From JAGLTZ01 sp023135015 (GTDB lineage: Bacteria; Blakebacterota; Blakebacteria; Blakebacterales; Blakebacteraceae), in assembly GCA_030631625.1 (NCBI GenBank), contig DAOVKT010000014.1, forward strand, positions 1 to 28,326: a stretch of 28,326 nt of DNA, in the 5' to 3' direction. Position numbers and translations under genes: made by a program. Shown in pieces: positions 17,248 through 25,175 of this stretch. The first letter of the stretch is position 1; each line of letters opens with the position of its first letter. A model generated the notes under the pieces. It saw only the letters and a program-made list of their open reading frames with translations, was not told the origin of the DNA and did no database searches.

Positions 17248-17418
17248 CTTAGTGCACCGTTCCGCAATTACGCTGGTATTCGATCGCCGATGCATTCCGG
17301 CCTGCCGCGTTACTCGTCGTCGCGATAGCCACCGCTATCCCTCCTCCTCGCGCCTTGCCGGCCGCACGCCTCGGCACTCTCGATACATCACCGTAATTAC
17401 GGATCGGCACACTTAGTT
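17246..17418. repeat. Hairpin repeat, copy 2 (173 bp)
   Basis: Exactly the same length as copy 1 and about 89% identical to it by eye, with no gap needed. The terminal arms (17246-17272 and 17392-17418) pair with five differences. Read on the minus strand, three of these become G.U pairs. The apex is GATAG/CTATC around CGGTGG, above three tandem A.G/G.A mismatch pairs. The left end overlaps the porin stop TAA (17245-17247). The right end contains the TAA of a short minus-strand frame (17413-17415). It therefore sits between two convergent reading frames. Confidence 0.9.
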
Positions 17419-17532
17419 CCCGTTCGAAGTATCCGGATGGGACTGATCCAGAAGTTCCTCGACCAGCATCCGGATCTCATCTCTTACGGATCGATACGCA
17501 GTGGAGACCTTCTCTTTCTGATTCTCCTTCAT
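17413..17532 (-). pseudogene. Short minus-strand reading frame abutting hairpin copy 2 (micro-ORF or gene remnant)
   Basis: The minus strand encodes 39 residues from ATG 17532 (or 46 from GTG 17553). It begins MKENQKEKVSTAYRSVRDEI and continues RMLVEELLDQ, an amphipathic charged helix, with a polar tail. An in-frame TGA lies just upstream. Neither start has a ribosome site. The stop aligns with the end of the hairpin element exactly as the dehydrogenase stop does at copy 3 (AAC then TAA or TAG). This suggests a genuine former or present gene end rather than chance. It could be the last piece of a decayed gene or a small protein. The remaining 64 bases before 17597 show only the next gene's ribosome site (TAGGAG). 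Confidence 0.35.
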
Positions 17533-17596
17533 GAAATAGGCAATGTAGCACACAATAACTGATCAATGCCAAACGAACAGCATAGGAGTTGGAGCC

Positions 17597-20500
17597 ATGA
17601 AGATGCAGTCCGCAATCAGAACCGCTTCAGCAGCTATTTTTATTACCGCCCTGCTTTCCGGACCCGTATCTGCGCAGGGCTCGCTGGAGAATCTCCTCGA
17701 CCTGGGACGGCTTCCATATCTGAAGAAGAGCACCTTCAGGCAGATCGCTTCCACCGACATGACCGGAGGGAACGCCGACAGGCTGGTCATAGCTGCGGGT
17801 GAGACGGCCGTACTGGCAGATATTCCAGGTCCCGGGGTTATAACGCGAATCTGGATCACCATCTCCAGCAGCGATCCCCACTACCTGCGGAGGATAGTGT
17901 TGAGGATGTACTGGGATGATGAGCAGAGCCCAAGTGTTGAAGTCCCGGTGGGTGACTTCTTCGGCACCGGCTTCGACAAGGTTCACTACGTCTCGTACTT
18001 CCTGGGGGTCTCCAGCGGCGGGTTCTACTCATACTGGCCCATGCCATTCCGCAGGCGTGCCCGGCTGGAGGTGGTGAATGAGACCGGCAGAGAGGTCGGA
18101 GCTTTCTACTACCAGATCGATTACCAGCAGATGCATGAGCCGCTCGATGAGGATATCGCCTATTTCCACGCCCAGTGGCGGCGCGAGGTGCGCACCGATC
18201 CTGAGAAGAACTATACAATCCTCGAGGCGGAGGGTCGTGGGCACCTGGTCGGGGTGAACATGAGCATGCAGGGATACAACGGTCAACTGTGGTTCCTGGA
18301 AGGGGACGAGATGGTATATGTGGATGGCGAAACGGAACCGTGCATGTACGGCACCGGCACCGAGGATTATTTCACGAGCGGCTGGTACTTCAACGAGGGT
18401 ACCTTCGCAGGACCTTTCCACGGCCTGATCATCAAGGATGAAGAGCAGGCGCGCATAGCTGCATACCGCTATCACCTGGGTGATACCATTCCTTTTACGC
18501 GCTCGCTCCGGTTCACCATTGAGCACGGGCACGCCAACAGCCAGCTGGGGGATTACAGCAGCACCGCTTACTGGTACCAGATGGAACCACATGCACTGTT
18601 TCCGGAGATGCTGCCGGCAAATGCACGTCTTCCGTTACGGGTGCTGGTTCCTGCCGGAGCTTTGGAGGGAGAAGACCTAAGGGTTCTGCGGCCGCGGGGC
18701 AGCGGCGCTCTTGTGGTGGAGGACATGAGACCTTACGGGCCAGACTGGAGCGGGGGGTCGCATGCGGGGGTGGACCTAGATACAGCGGGTCCTGTCGGCT
18801 GGGAACTTTCCATCGATACCACCGACCTCTATACGGTGGCGCTCTATCTCACCAGGGGGCCCCGGTTCGGTACGGTTCGTTTCCTGGTCAACGGTGAACT
18901 ACTCGGCGATCCCGTAGACTGCAATGCGGTCGAGATAAGACCGTCGGGCCGGATAGAGTTGGGTTCGGCAAAGCTGGTCCCGGGCGGAGCCACTCTTCAC
19001 GTGGAAGCGGTGGGTCCCAACCCGGTCACCGGAGGGCGCCTCTTTGGCCTGGATGCCGTCAGCCTGGAACCTGTCATGAATTTTATTACCGAGTGGCAGG
19101 CGATCGGACCGTTCGACAACCCGAGAGGTGAAGAGTTCACGGTAGGTCTCGACATACCATATCCGCCGGAAGAGGAAGTAGATCTCGAAGGTTCATATAC
19201 CGGAATGAACGGTCAGAGGGTGGAGTGGAAACTGCTTGCGGCTGATCCCAGCGGCTACGTTGACCTGGATCCTCAATTTACGCCGAACGAGCAATCGCTG
19301 GCTTATGCGGCGGTCTGGGTATGGAGTCCGGACTCCCGGCGGGTCGACTGCTTCCTCGGCACCGACGACTGGGTCGGGCTCTGGCTGAATGGGCAACGGG
19401 TCCATGCAAACGTGGTGCACAGGGGTGCTCAGCCCGATCAGGATCACGTGATGCTTTCTCTCAACAGTGGATGGAACCTCCTGCTCATAAAGGTCGGCGA
19501 CGATTACGGCGCCTGGGGATTCTACCTTCGCATCTCGGATCCGGATGAGGTCCTGCAGATTTCACGACGGCCTTACGTTCCCCACCAGGTGAAAGGATCC
19601 CTGGAGGAGTGCACCATCGGAATTGCTACCGGGGAAGCGACTTCTGACGGGAGGCCGATGATCTGGAAGACGAGGGACCAGTCGGGGGCACCGAATAACG
19701 AAGTCATCTACAACACAGAGGGCGACCTCGATTTTGTGTGTGTGAGCAGCGCGGGCAGCCCGACTCCGTGGATGGGATTGAACGAGCGCGGGTTCGCCAT
19801 CCTCAACTCGCAGTCATCCGACCTGGGCAGGGGCAGCCATGATGACCGGGGCGATAGGGGGCCGGGAAACGGCCGCATCATGCTTATGGCACTCATGTCG
19901 TGTTCTACAGTTGCGGAGTTTGAGCAGCTGCTGGACCGAACGAACGAAACTGGCCGTACTACCCAGGCCAATCTGGCTGTGATGGACACCACCGGTGCGG
20001 TCGCCATATTTGAAACCGCAGACAGCACATACTGGAAATTCGACGCGCACGACCCGGCCGTGGCCCCCGACGGCTATATCCTCCGTACCAACTTCGCGGT
20101 AAACGGCGGCGGCCGCGGAGGCATCGAGCGCTATCACAGGACCGTGGAGCTGTTTGAAGGGTTCCAGGCGGAGAACAACCTGAACTATAGAAGCATTCTG
20201 CGCACACAGATGCGTGATTTCTCCAACGAGGATAGCGAACCGGTATCGGTACCCTATCCGGAAAGCTGGAGCCAGGATGTGCCGCGTGGGTATATCTACA
20301 CGGGGGTGAGTATCTGCCGCTCATCGTCGGTATCGGCAGCCGTATTCCAGGGAGTGCGTCCCGGAGAACCGGCCAGGTTGAGCACCATGTGGGCGATGCT
20401 CGGCCAGCCCGCCACCTCAATCACCATCCCCTACTGGGCCGTGGGGATGACCCCGCCTGAGTCCGACGGCCAGGAGACCGCTCCGCTGTGTGATGTCTCA

Positions 20501-20776
20501 AATCAGATCAGATCACTGCTGTTCGACTCGGAGGACAACTCGCGCTTCCTCGACTCGTATAAATTGAGAGATTCGAAAGGGCGCGGTCTCTGGACGGTGA
20601 CTTTCGCAGCTGAAGACTCCATTCTGTCCGCGGCAGAGGCCCTGCTCGAGCAGTGGCGAGTGAATGCACCAACTACGGATGAAATACTGGAAGCCGAGTC
20701 GGCCTTTGCCGGTTACGCGTTCTCGATCCTGAAAGGGGGTTACAGGGAGCTGGTAACCTTAGTTCCCGAGAAGTAA
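17597..20776 (+). CDS. Secreted GH172 (DUF2961) - Ntn-hydrolase (C45-like) fusion protein
   Basis: A 1059-residue exported protein with signal peptide AIFITALLSGPVSAQG. Residues about 30-370 are DUF2961/GH172 (STFRQIASTDMTGGNADRLVI, GPGVITRIWIT, RMYWDDEQSPSVEVPVGDFFG, GTGTEDYFTSGWYF). The glutamates in GTGTEDYF (Glu256) and WYFNEG (Glu267) are catalytic candidates. Known GH172 members cleave fructo- or arabinofuranosides. A middle region (about 390-650) has two beta-rich parts, the second beginning FITEWQAIGPFDNPRGEEF, like accessory jelly-roll domains. From Cys672 (EECTIGIATGEATSDGRPMIWKTRD) the rest looks like an Ntn hydrolase related to penicillin-acyltransferase/C45 proteins, in which such a Cys becomes the N-terminal nucleophile after self-cleavage. 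The first half is clear; the second is by motif. It is a single gene with no operon partner on its strand. Confidence 0.85.
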   Translation: MKMQSAIRTASAAIFITALLSGPVSAQGSLENLLDLGRLPYLKKSTFRQIASTDMTGGNADRLVIAAGETAVLADIPGPGVITRIWITISSSDPHYLRRIVLRMYWDDEQSPSVEVPVGDFFGTGFDKVHYVSYFLGVSSGGFYSYWPMPFRRRARLEVVNETGREVGAFYYQIDYQQMHEPLDEDIAYFHAQWRREVRTDPEKNYTILEAEGRGHLVGVNMSMQGYNGQLWFLEGDEMVYVDGETEPCMYGTGTEDYFTSGWYFNEGTFAGPFHGLIIKDEEQARIAAYRYHLGDTIPFTRSLRFTIEHGHANSQLGDYSSTAYWYQMEPHALFPEMLPANARLPLRVLVPAGALEGEDLRVLRPRGSGALVVEDMRPYGPDWSGGSHAGVDLDTAGPVGWELSIDTTDLYTVALYLTRGPRFGTVRFLVNGELLGDPVDCNAVEIRPSGRIELGSAKLVPGGATLHVEAVGPNPVTGGRLFGLDAVSLEPVMNFITEWQAIGPFDNPRGEEFTVGLDIPYPPEEEVDLEGSYTGMNGQRVEWKLLAADPSGYVDLDPQFTPNEQSLAYAAVWVWSPDSRRVDCFLGTDDWVGLWLNGQRVHANVVHRGAQPDQDHVMLSLNSGWNLLLIKVGDDYGAWGFYLRISDPDEVLQISRRPYVPHQVKGSLEECTIGIATGEATSDGRPMIWKTRDQSGAPNNEVIYNTEGDLDFVCVSSAGSPTPWMGLNERGFAILNSQSSDLGRGSHDDRGDRGPGNGRIMLMALMSCSTVAEFEQLLDRTNETGRTTQANLAVMDTTGAVAIFETADSTYWKFDAHDPAVAPDGYILRTNFAVNGGGRGGIERYHRTVELFEGFQAENNLNYRSILRTQMRDFSNEDSEPVSVPYPESWSQDVPRGYIYTGVSICRSSSVSAAVFQGVRPGEPARLSTMWAMLGQPATSITIPYWAVGMTPPESDGQETAPLCDVSNQIRSLLFDSEDNSRFLDSYKLRDSKGRGLWTVTFAAEDSILSAAEALLEQWRVNAPTTDEILEAESAFAGYAFSILKGGYRELVTLVPEK

Positions 20777-20780
20777 CCCT

Positions 20781-21839
20781 TCAGATCTGAACTTCGTAGA
20801 CCTTCCGGATATCCTGGAGGCTGACATCCGGGTTGAATCTCCATGCGTGCATGTTCAGAGCCCGGAAATAGGGAAAGAAGCGGGCCCGGTATAGCGGTTT
20901 CATCGAATAATATCCCCTGGTCCATTCGGTCACTCCCACGCAGCCAGCCTCCCTCACCCAGGCAAGGAAGGCTTTGACAAAGGCGATCCTCTCCCGGCCT
21001 GAAAGATCCTGTAATGCCACATGATTGATCCATGCCCACCGCTCAATCTTCTTTCCGTGATGCTCGTGGTAAAGGAAGTTGATCAGTCCTCTGATCTCAC
21101 CATCCTTCTCATAGACGATGGTCTTGGAAACGTCCGTGTAGTCCAGTTCCCATGCCAGATCGTCTTTTTCCCAGACGAGGGCCAATCCGGCCTCTTTACG
21201 GTGTCGATCCAGCAAAGTAAGGCAGGCGTCAATATCCTCGGGCCTGTATTCACGAATGGGTACTTCAGGACTGACTTTCTGGCCTCGGTGGACGCCCAGG
21301 AGCCTCACAGCCGTCCGCTCCCACCTCTTTAGATCTTCGCTCGCGAAAACGCGTGGAAGGTCGAGGATGCGAGCAATGACGTAGATCTTCTTCACCCAGT
21401 CCACAGGGTGGCCGGTTTCGGCCAGCTTCTCTATCAGCTTGGTGGAGCGATGGCCAGTCTCCAGATAGAGGAGTGCGAAGTCGTAGTCGAGCTCACGGTT
21501 GAGATCCATTGCCGCCGCGATGATCGACTGTGCAATGCCCTGCCGCAGGAGTGCTTTCCTGGTTACGAGCAGACAGCTCAGGACGGCTCTGTAGGTTGAG
21601 TCCCCGACCTGGATCTGCCTCGGCAGGTTGGCGAAGAAGGCAACGATCTCATCCCTGCGATACGCGGCGATAAGGTGCCTCTTGTCGGGTACACGGTCGA
21701 AGAGGAACTTCAGGAAAGCCGGGCGGTAGAGATTCGGGAATGAGGATATGCCGTACTCGTCGCGCCACGAGGAAAGGGCCATTGCCTCGAGGCCCTCCAG
21801 GTCGCCACGGAAGGGTTCGATGGAAATATCGGAAGGCAT
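20781..21839 (-). CDS. GNAT-type acetyltransferase-like protein, probably two-domain
   Basis: A 352-residue cytoplasmic protein. The N-terminal half has GNAT-like order: IAAYRRDEIVAFFANLPRQIQVGDSTYRAVLSCLLVTRKALLRQGIAQSIIAAAMD, in which TRKALLRQGIAQSII fits the acetyl-CoA loop (R/Q-x-x-G-x-A/G). The second half (from about 190) repeats the pattern more weakly: VPIREYRPEDIDACLTLLDRHRKEAGL and later WINHVALQDLSGRERIAFVKAFLAWVREAGC. The substrate is unknown. The ATG has a strong AGGAGG 5 bases upstream. It ends 4 bases from the convergent GH172 gene. Other peptidyl- or lipid-acting members of the GNAT fold are possible. Confidence 0.65.
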   Translation of the reverse strand: MPSDISIEPFRGDLEGLEAMALSSWRDEYGISSFPNLYRPAFLKFLFDRVPDKRHLIAAYRRDEIVAFFANLPRQIQVGDSTYRAVLSCLLVTRKALLRQGIAQSIIAAAMDLNRELDYDFALLYLETGHRSTKLIEKLAETGHPVDWVKKIYVIARILDLPRVFASEDLKRWERTAVRLLGVHRGQKVSPEVPIREYRPEDIDACLTLLDRHRKEAGLALVWEKDDLAWELDYTDVSKTIVYEKDGEIRGLINFLYHEHHGKKIERWAWINHVALQDLSGRERIAFVKAFLAWVREAGCVGVTEWTRGYYSMKPLYRARFFPYFRALNMHAWRFNPDVSLQDIRKVYEVQI

Positions 21840-21889
21840 AATCCCTCCTCTATCTGAAAACTAGATGCCTAAACCGTTGCCTATTGTAG

Positions 21890-21895
21890 ATTATA
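21890..21895 (-). promoter_or_regulatory. Candidate -10 for the GNAT gene
   Basis: A perfect TATAAT on the minus strand about 50 bases before the GNAT start, in the 119-bp AT-rich divergent gap. No good -35 lies at the right distance, so the call is tentative. Confidence 0.35.
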
Positions 21896-21958
21896 GCTAT
21901 TCATTTTGCACGGAGATGCTGCGGCGGTCTGAAAAACGAACCACTCACCGGGATTGTC

Positions 21959-22684
21959 ATGCCTAGCTGGGAAAAGATTTTCTCTGACGCTGCTCCAGAA
22001 ATGCTCGACGGCGCCCTCCACATGGGGGAGAAGATCGGGGGACCGGGATTCCAGTGGAAAGTATCGGGTTACTTCCTTAACTGGTCTCTTCCCTGGTATT
22101 GGGCCGCTCTGCAGAACGCTCTCGGCACCGATGCTGTCAGGACCCTGATGCCGGTTTTCATCGATGAGCTGCAGAAGGCGATCAAGACCAGGGCCGAGGT
22201 CGATCCGGAGTTCCCCATAGACGACTTTTCCGGCCTCGTTGATGATATCGGCGAGTCTTACCTGGAGGGGATCGCCGGTGGGAGCAACGCCGGTGCTGCA
22301 GCTGACTATCAGGCCGCTGATAGGGCTAAAGACGCCGATTCCATCGAGGACCAGATCGCCGAGGTTGCATATAACGTCGTCAGGGTGGCCTTCAGCGTGG
22401 GCAGAAATCAGTTCGGGGCCGAGGAGGCCGGTGAAGCCGTTACCTGGATTTTTGCGATGGCGAGTTCTTCCTTTCTACGCGGGCTGGAGATCAGCTTGGG
22501 GGAAGAGAAAGCGGCCAGGCACCGCCCTGGATTCTTCAGCCGGTTGCGCCACGAGCTAAGAGAACAGTATGAAGAAATACCGGGTTATTCCCTCTCACAT
22601 TTCCTCAATATCGCCGGATCGATTGGTAAGAAATGGATGCAGCTGTCTACGGAGGGCGATCCGGACGACAAATCGGAAGAATAG
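21959..22684 (+). CDS. Hypothetical soluble protein
   Basis: A 241-residue protein with no signal peptide, no clear membrane helix and no motif I recognise. It is mostly helical, with an aromatic N-terminal part (FQWKVSGYFLNWSLPWYWAALQNAL), a small-residue patch GIAGGSNAGAAADYQAADRAKDAD in the middle and a helical C-terminus ending in acidic residues. The ribosome site for ATG 21959 is weak (GGGA about 6 bases upstream). It is followed within 14-59 bases by the DUF5686 gene, so the two are probably co-transcribed. Function unknown. Confidence 0.65.
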   Translation: MPSWEKIFSDAAPEMLDGALHMGEKIGGPGFQWKVSGYFLNWSLPWYWAALQNALGTDAVRTLMPVFIDELQKAIKTRAEVDPEFPIDDFSGLVDDIGESYLEGIAGGSNAGAAADYQAADRAKDADSIEDQIAEVAYNVVRVAFSVGRNQFGAEEAGEAVTWIFAMASSSFLRGLEISLGEEKAARHRPGFFSRLRHELREQYEEIPGYSLSHFLNIAGSIGKKWMQLSTEGDPDDKSEE

Positions 22685-22743
22685 CCTTCGATCCCCGCAT
22701 GCTCAGATCCATCCAGGCAGCGTTAATTCTCCTCCGGCAGCAA

Positions 22744-25134
22744 ATGGCTGATTGCCGCATCTGTCTCCTCCTGCTTTTGCTGGTCTCTGCTTCTGTCCCA
22801 AGCCCGGCTCGGGCACAGCCATTGCACAAGGTGGAAGGAATGGTCGTGGATGCGGAAACGGGGACACTGCTTCCATCGGCCAATATTCGCATCCTGGGAA
22901 CCAGCCGTGGCACCATATCCAACCGTGAAGGGTTCTATCTGCTTCAGATCGAGGAGGGGGAGAGGATTCTGGTGTTCAGCTACGTCGGTTACATTTCCGA
23001 CACGCTGAGGGTGGAGTTGCATGCCGACCTTTCATATGATGCCATTTTGCAGCCCACACTTATCCCCCTGCCGACACTGATCGTATCAGGCGGCGATCCG
23101 GCGCGTGCGATCATCCGGCGTGCCATAGAAGCTAAAGAGCGAATTAACAGGGGCCTCGAGAGCTACCGGTTTCAGGCTTTCACCCGACGCATCATTTCGC
23201 GGGAGGATTCTATCGCCGGGATCCTCGATAACTACTCCTTTGGATACTGGCGAAGGGGAGAAACCCTCAAGGAGCAGGTGCGGCAGTCCAGGATGACCGA
23301 GAACCTGCCCGACATGGGTGGGATGCAGGGTGTGCTTGTTATACAGGACTTTTCTCTGGATGACCTTGAACTGGCCGGTAACCGCTACGTCGGCCCTCTT
23401 CACCCCAATGCCTTCCGCTGGTACGACTACACTCTGGAGGAGGTGAAGCTGCAGGACGGACTGGAGATCTACCTGATAGCAATGGAACCCCGCAGCAGGA
23501 TGGTGCCGTTGCTCAGAGGGACGGTTGAGATCGCTGATTCCACGTATGCCCTGGTCGGTGTGGACCTTGAACCGGCCGAGCCGATTATCATTCCCTTTGT
23601 GGAAGACCTGGAGATCGAGTGGAAGCAGCGGTTCAAAAAGCAGGAACGGGGTTACTGGCTTCCGACCGACATACGTACAAACGGCGGGATCACAGTCGGT
23701 GTAGGTCCCATACGCATCCCCAGGATCGGTTTCAGCCAGACCTCGGTTATTTACGATTACGACATCAACATCGCCCTTCCCGATTCTGTGTTCGGGCGCC
23801 GGGCTCAGGTTGTGGAACTTGCAGAGGCATCGCGGGTGGACACCACCTTCTGGAAGCGCAACCAGGTATTGCCGCTCACACGTCAGGAACAGCACGCATA
23901 CGCCACGCTGGACAGTTCAAAAACCCTTGAATCGCTCTTTGCACCCGAGGGTTTCGAGATGACCATGGGGGACAATTCGTTGATCCTGAGCGGTTCCTTG
24001 GGAGGCAGGATGACGTCATGGCTGCTGCGAGGGCTCGACTCAAGATACAACAGGGTGGAGGGTGCGTACATGGGCTACCGGGTCGCCGTGGACTCGCTGG
24101 CAGGCCCGTTTGGTGTAAGCGCGCGAGCCGGAAAGGGTCTGGCGGCTGACAGGTGGAGCTGGGAAGTGGGGCTATCGCTATCGGTAGGCCGCCGTCCCTC
24201 GATCCTCGATTCACCCGGGCCCGGAATGGGCAGTATCGGGGTGAGCGTATATGATCACGTGGCTGCCTCCGCCAGCGCCGGTTTCTATCCGACCTTCCTC
24301 AACTCTCTGACTGCATGGCTGGCAAAGGATGACTACAATGACTACTATGCCAGCCGTGGATGGCGTGTAAATCTCGATATCATCCCTAGATCCCTCGTTC
24401 AATTGAACTTCTTCTTCGCCAGGGAAACCCACAACAGCCTGCAGGTGGTATCTGATTGGAGCCTTTTCCAGAGGGAGAAGACATCACGCCCCAACCCGCC
24501 GGTATCAGTCGAAGGATCGCAGTGGAACAGATTCGGTGCCGCTTTCAGGTTTGGGCTGCCGGAGAGCATGGCGGGCCTTATAGCGGGCAGGGAGATTTCT
24601 ATCAGCGCCGAAAGAGGGGAGGAGGCGAGTACGGAGTCGACCCGTTCGTATACACGAGTAGAGGGGGTCGTTGCCTTTCCCGTACCCACGTTCACGAGCC
24701 GGTTCCTTTTCTCGCCCCAGCTTGTAGTGCGCCTTGGAGGTGGATGGAGTTGGGGATCGCTGCCCCGCCAGCTGTGGGGAGCGCCCGAAAATGCCCTCGG
24801 AATCTACTCTCCTCCGGGTGCACTCAAGGGAGCAGAGCATCGGGAACTGGCGGGAACCGGGTACGCCGTGCTCACAGCTGAACACAATTTCAGGAGCTTA
24901 CCCTTCCTGCTCCTCGGTTTGCGGCGGCTGTCGGACCGCGGCCTCGAGCTGATCGTGCACGGTGCGGTCGCCCGATCGTGGAGGGGGTTTGAGCGCGTTC
25001 CTGCCGGCAGACCTTATTCGGAGGTTGGATTCGGCATCGGACGCATCGCCGAGCTATTACGGCTCGACTTGACTCGAAGGCTGGTGGAACCTGTAGGGTG
25101 GTCCCTTACAATCTCACTGGCTACCTTCATGTAG
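22744..25134 (+). CDS. CarboxypepD_reg-like / DUF5686 outer-membrane protein
   Basis: An exported protein of 796 residues from ATG 22744, whose first residues form a clean signal peptide (CRICLLLLLLVSASVPSPARA, cut before QPLHK). In-frame ATGs at 22699 and 22633 are alternatives; the last would overlap the previous gene by 52 bases. The mature N-terminus is a carboxypeptidase-D-regulatory-like domain (VEGMVVDAETGTLLPSANIRILGT, SNREGFYLLQIEEGERILVFSYVGYISDT), as found at the start of SusC-like and DUF5686 proteins. The middle (VSGGDPARAIIRRAIEAKERINRGLESYRFQAFTRR) matches DUF5686, and the rest is a probable large barrel. The family is typical of Bacteroidota-like outer membranes. Its function is not known. 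Confidence 0.82.
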   Translation: MADCRICLLLLLLVSASVPSPARAQPLHKVEGMVVDAETGTLLPSANIRILGTSRGTISNREGFYLLQIEEGERILVFSYVGYISDTLRVELHADLSYDAILQPTLIPLPTLIVSGGDPARAIIRRAIEAKERINRGLESYRFQAFTRRIISREDSIAGILDNYSFGYWRRGETLKEQVRQSRMTENLPDMGGMQGVLVIQDFSLDDLELAGNRYVGPLHPNAFRWYDYTLEEVKLQDGLEIYLIAMEPRSRMVPLLRGTVEIADSTYALVGVDLEPAEPIIIPFVEDLEIEWKQRFKKQERGYWLPTDIRTNGGITVGVGPIRIPRIGFSQTSVIYDYDINIALPDSVFGRRAQVVELAEASRVDTTFWKRNQVLPLTRQEQHAYATLDSSKTLESLFAPEGFEMTMGDNSLILSGSLGGRMTSWLLRGLDSRYNRVEGAYMGYRVAVDSLAGPFGVSARAGKGLAADRWSWEVGLSLSVGRRPSILDSPGPGMGSIGVSVYDHVAASASAGFYPTFLNSLTAWLAKDDYNDYYASRGWRVNLDIIPRSLVQLNFFFARETHNSLQVVSDWSLFQREKTSRPNPPVSVEGSQWNRFGAAFRFGLPESMAGLIAGREISISAERGEEASTESTRSYTRVEGVVAFPVPTFTSRFLFSPQLVVRLGGGWSWGSLPRQLWGAPENALGIYSPPGALKGAEHRELAGTGYAVLTAEHNFRSLPFLLLGLRRLSDRGLELIVHGAVARSWRGFERVPAGRPYSEVGFGIGRIAELLRLDLTRRLVEPVGWSLTISLATFM

Positions 25135-25175
25135 GCATACCGGAATGATTCTTCCAAAGGGGATAAAGGGAGTAT

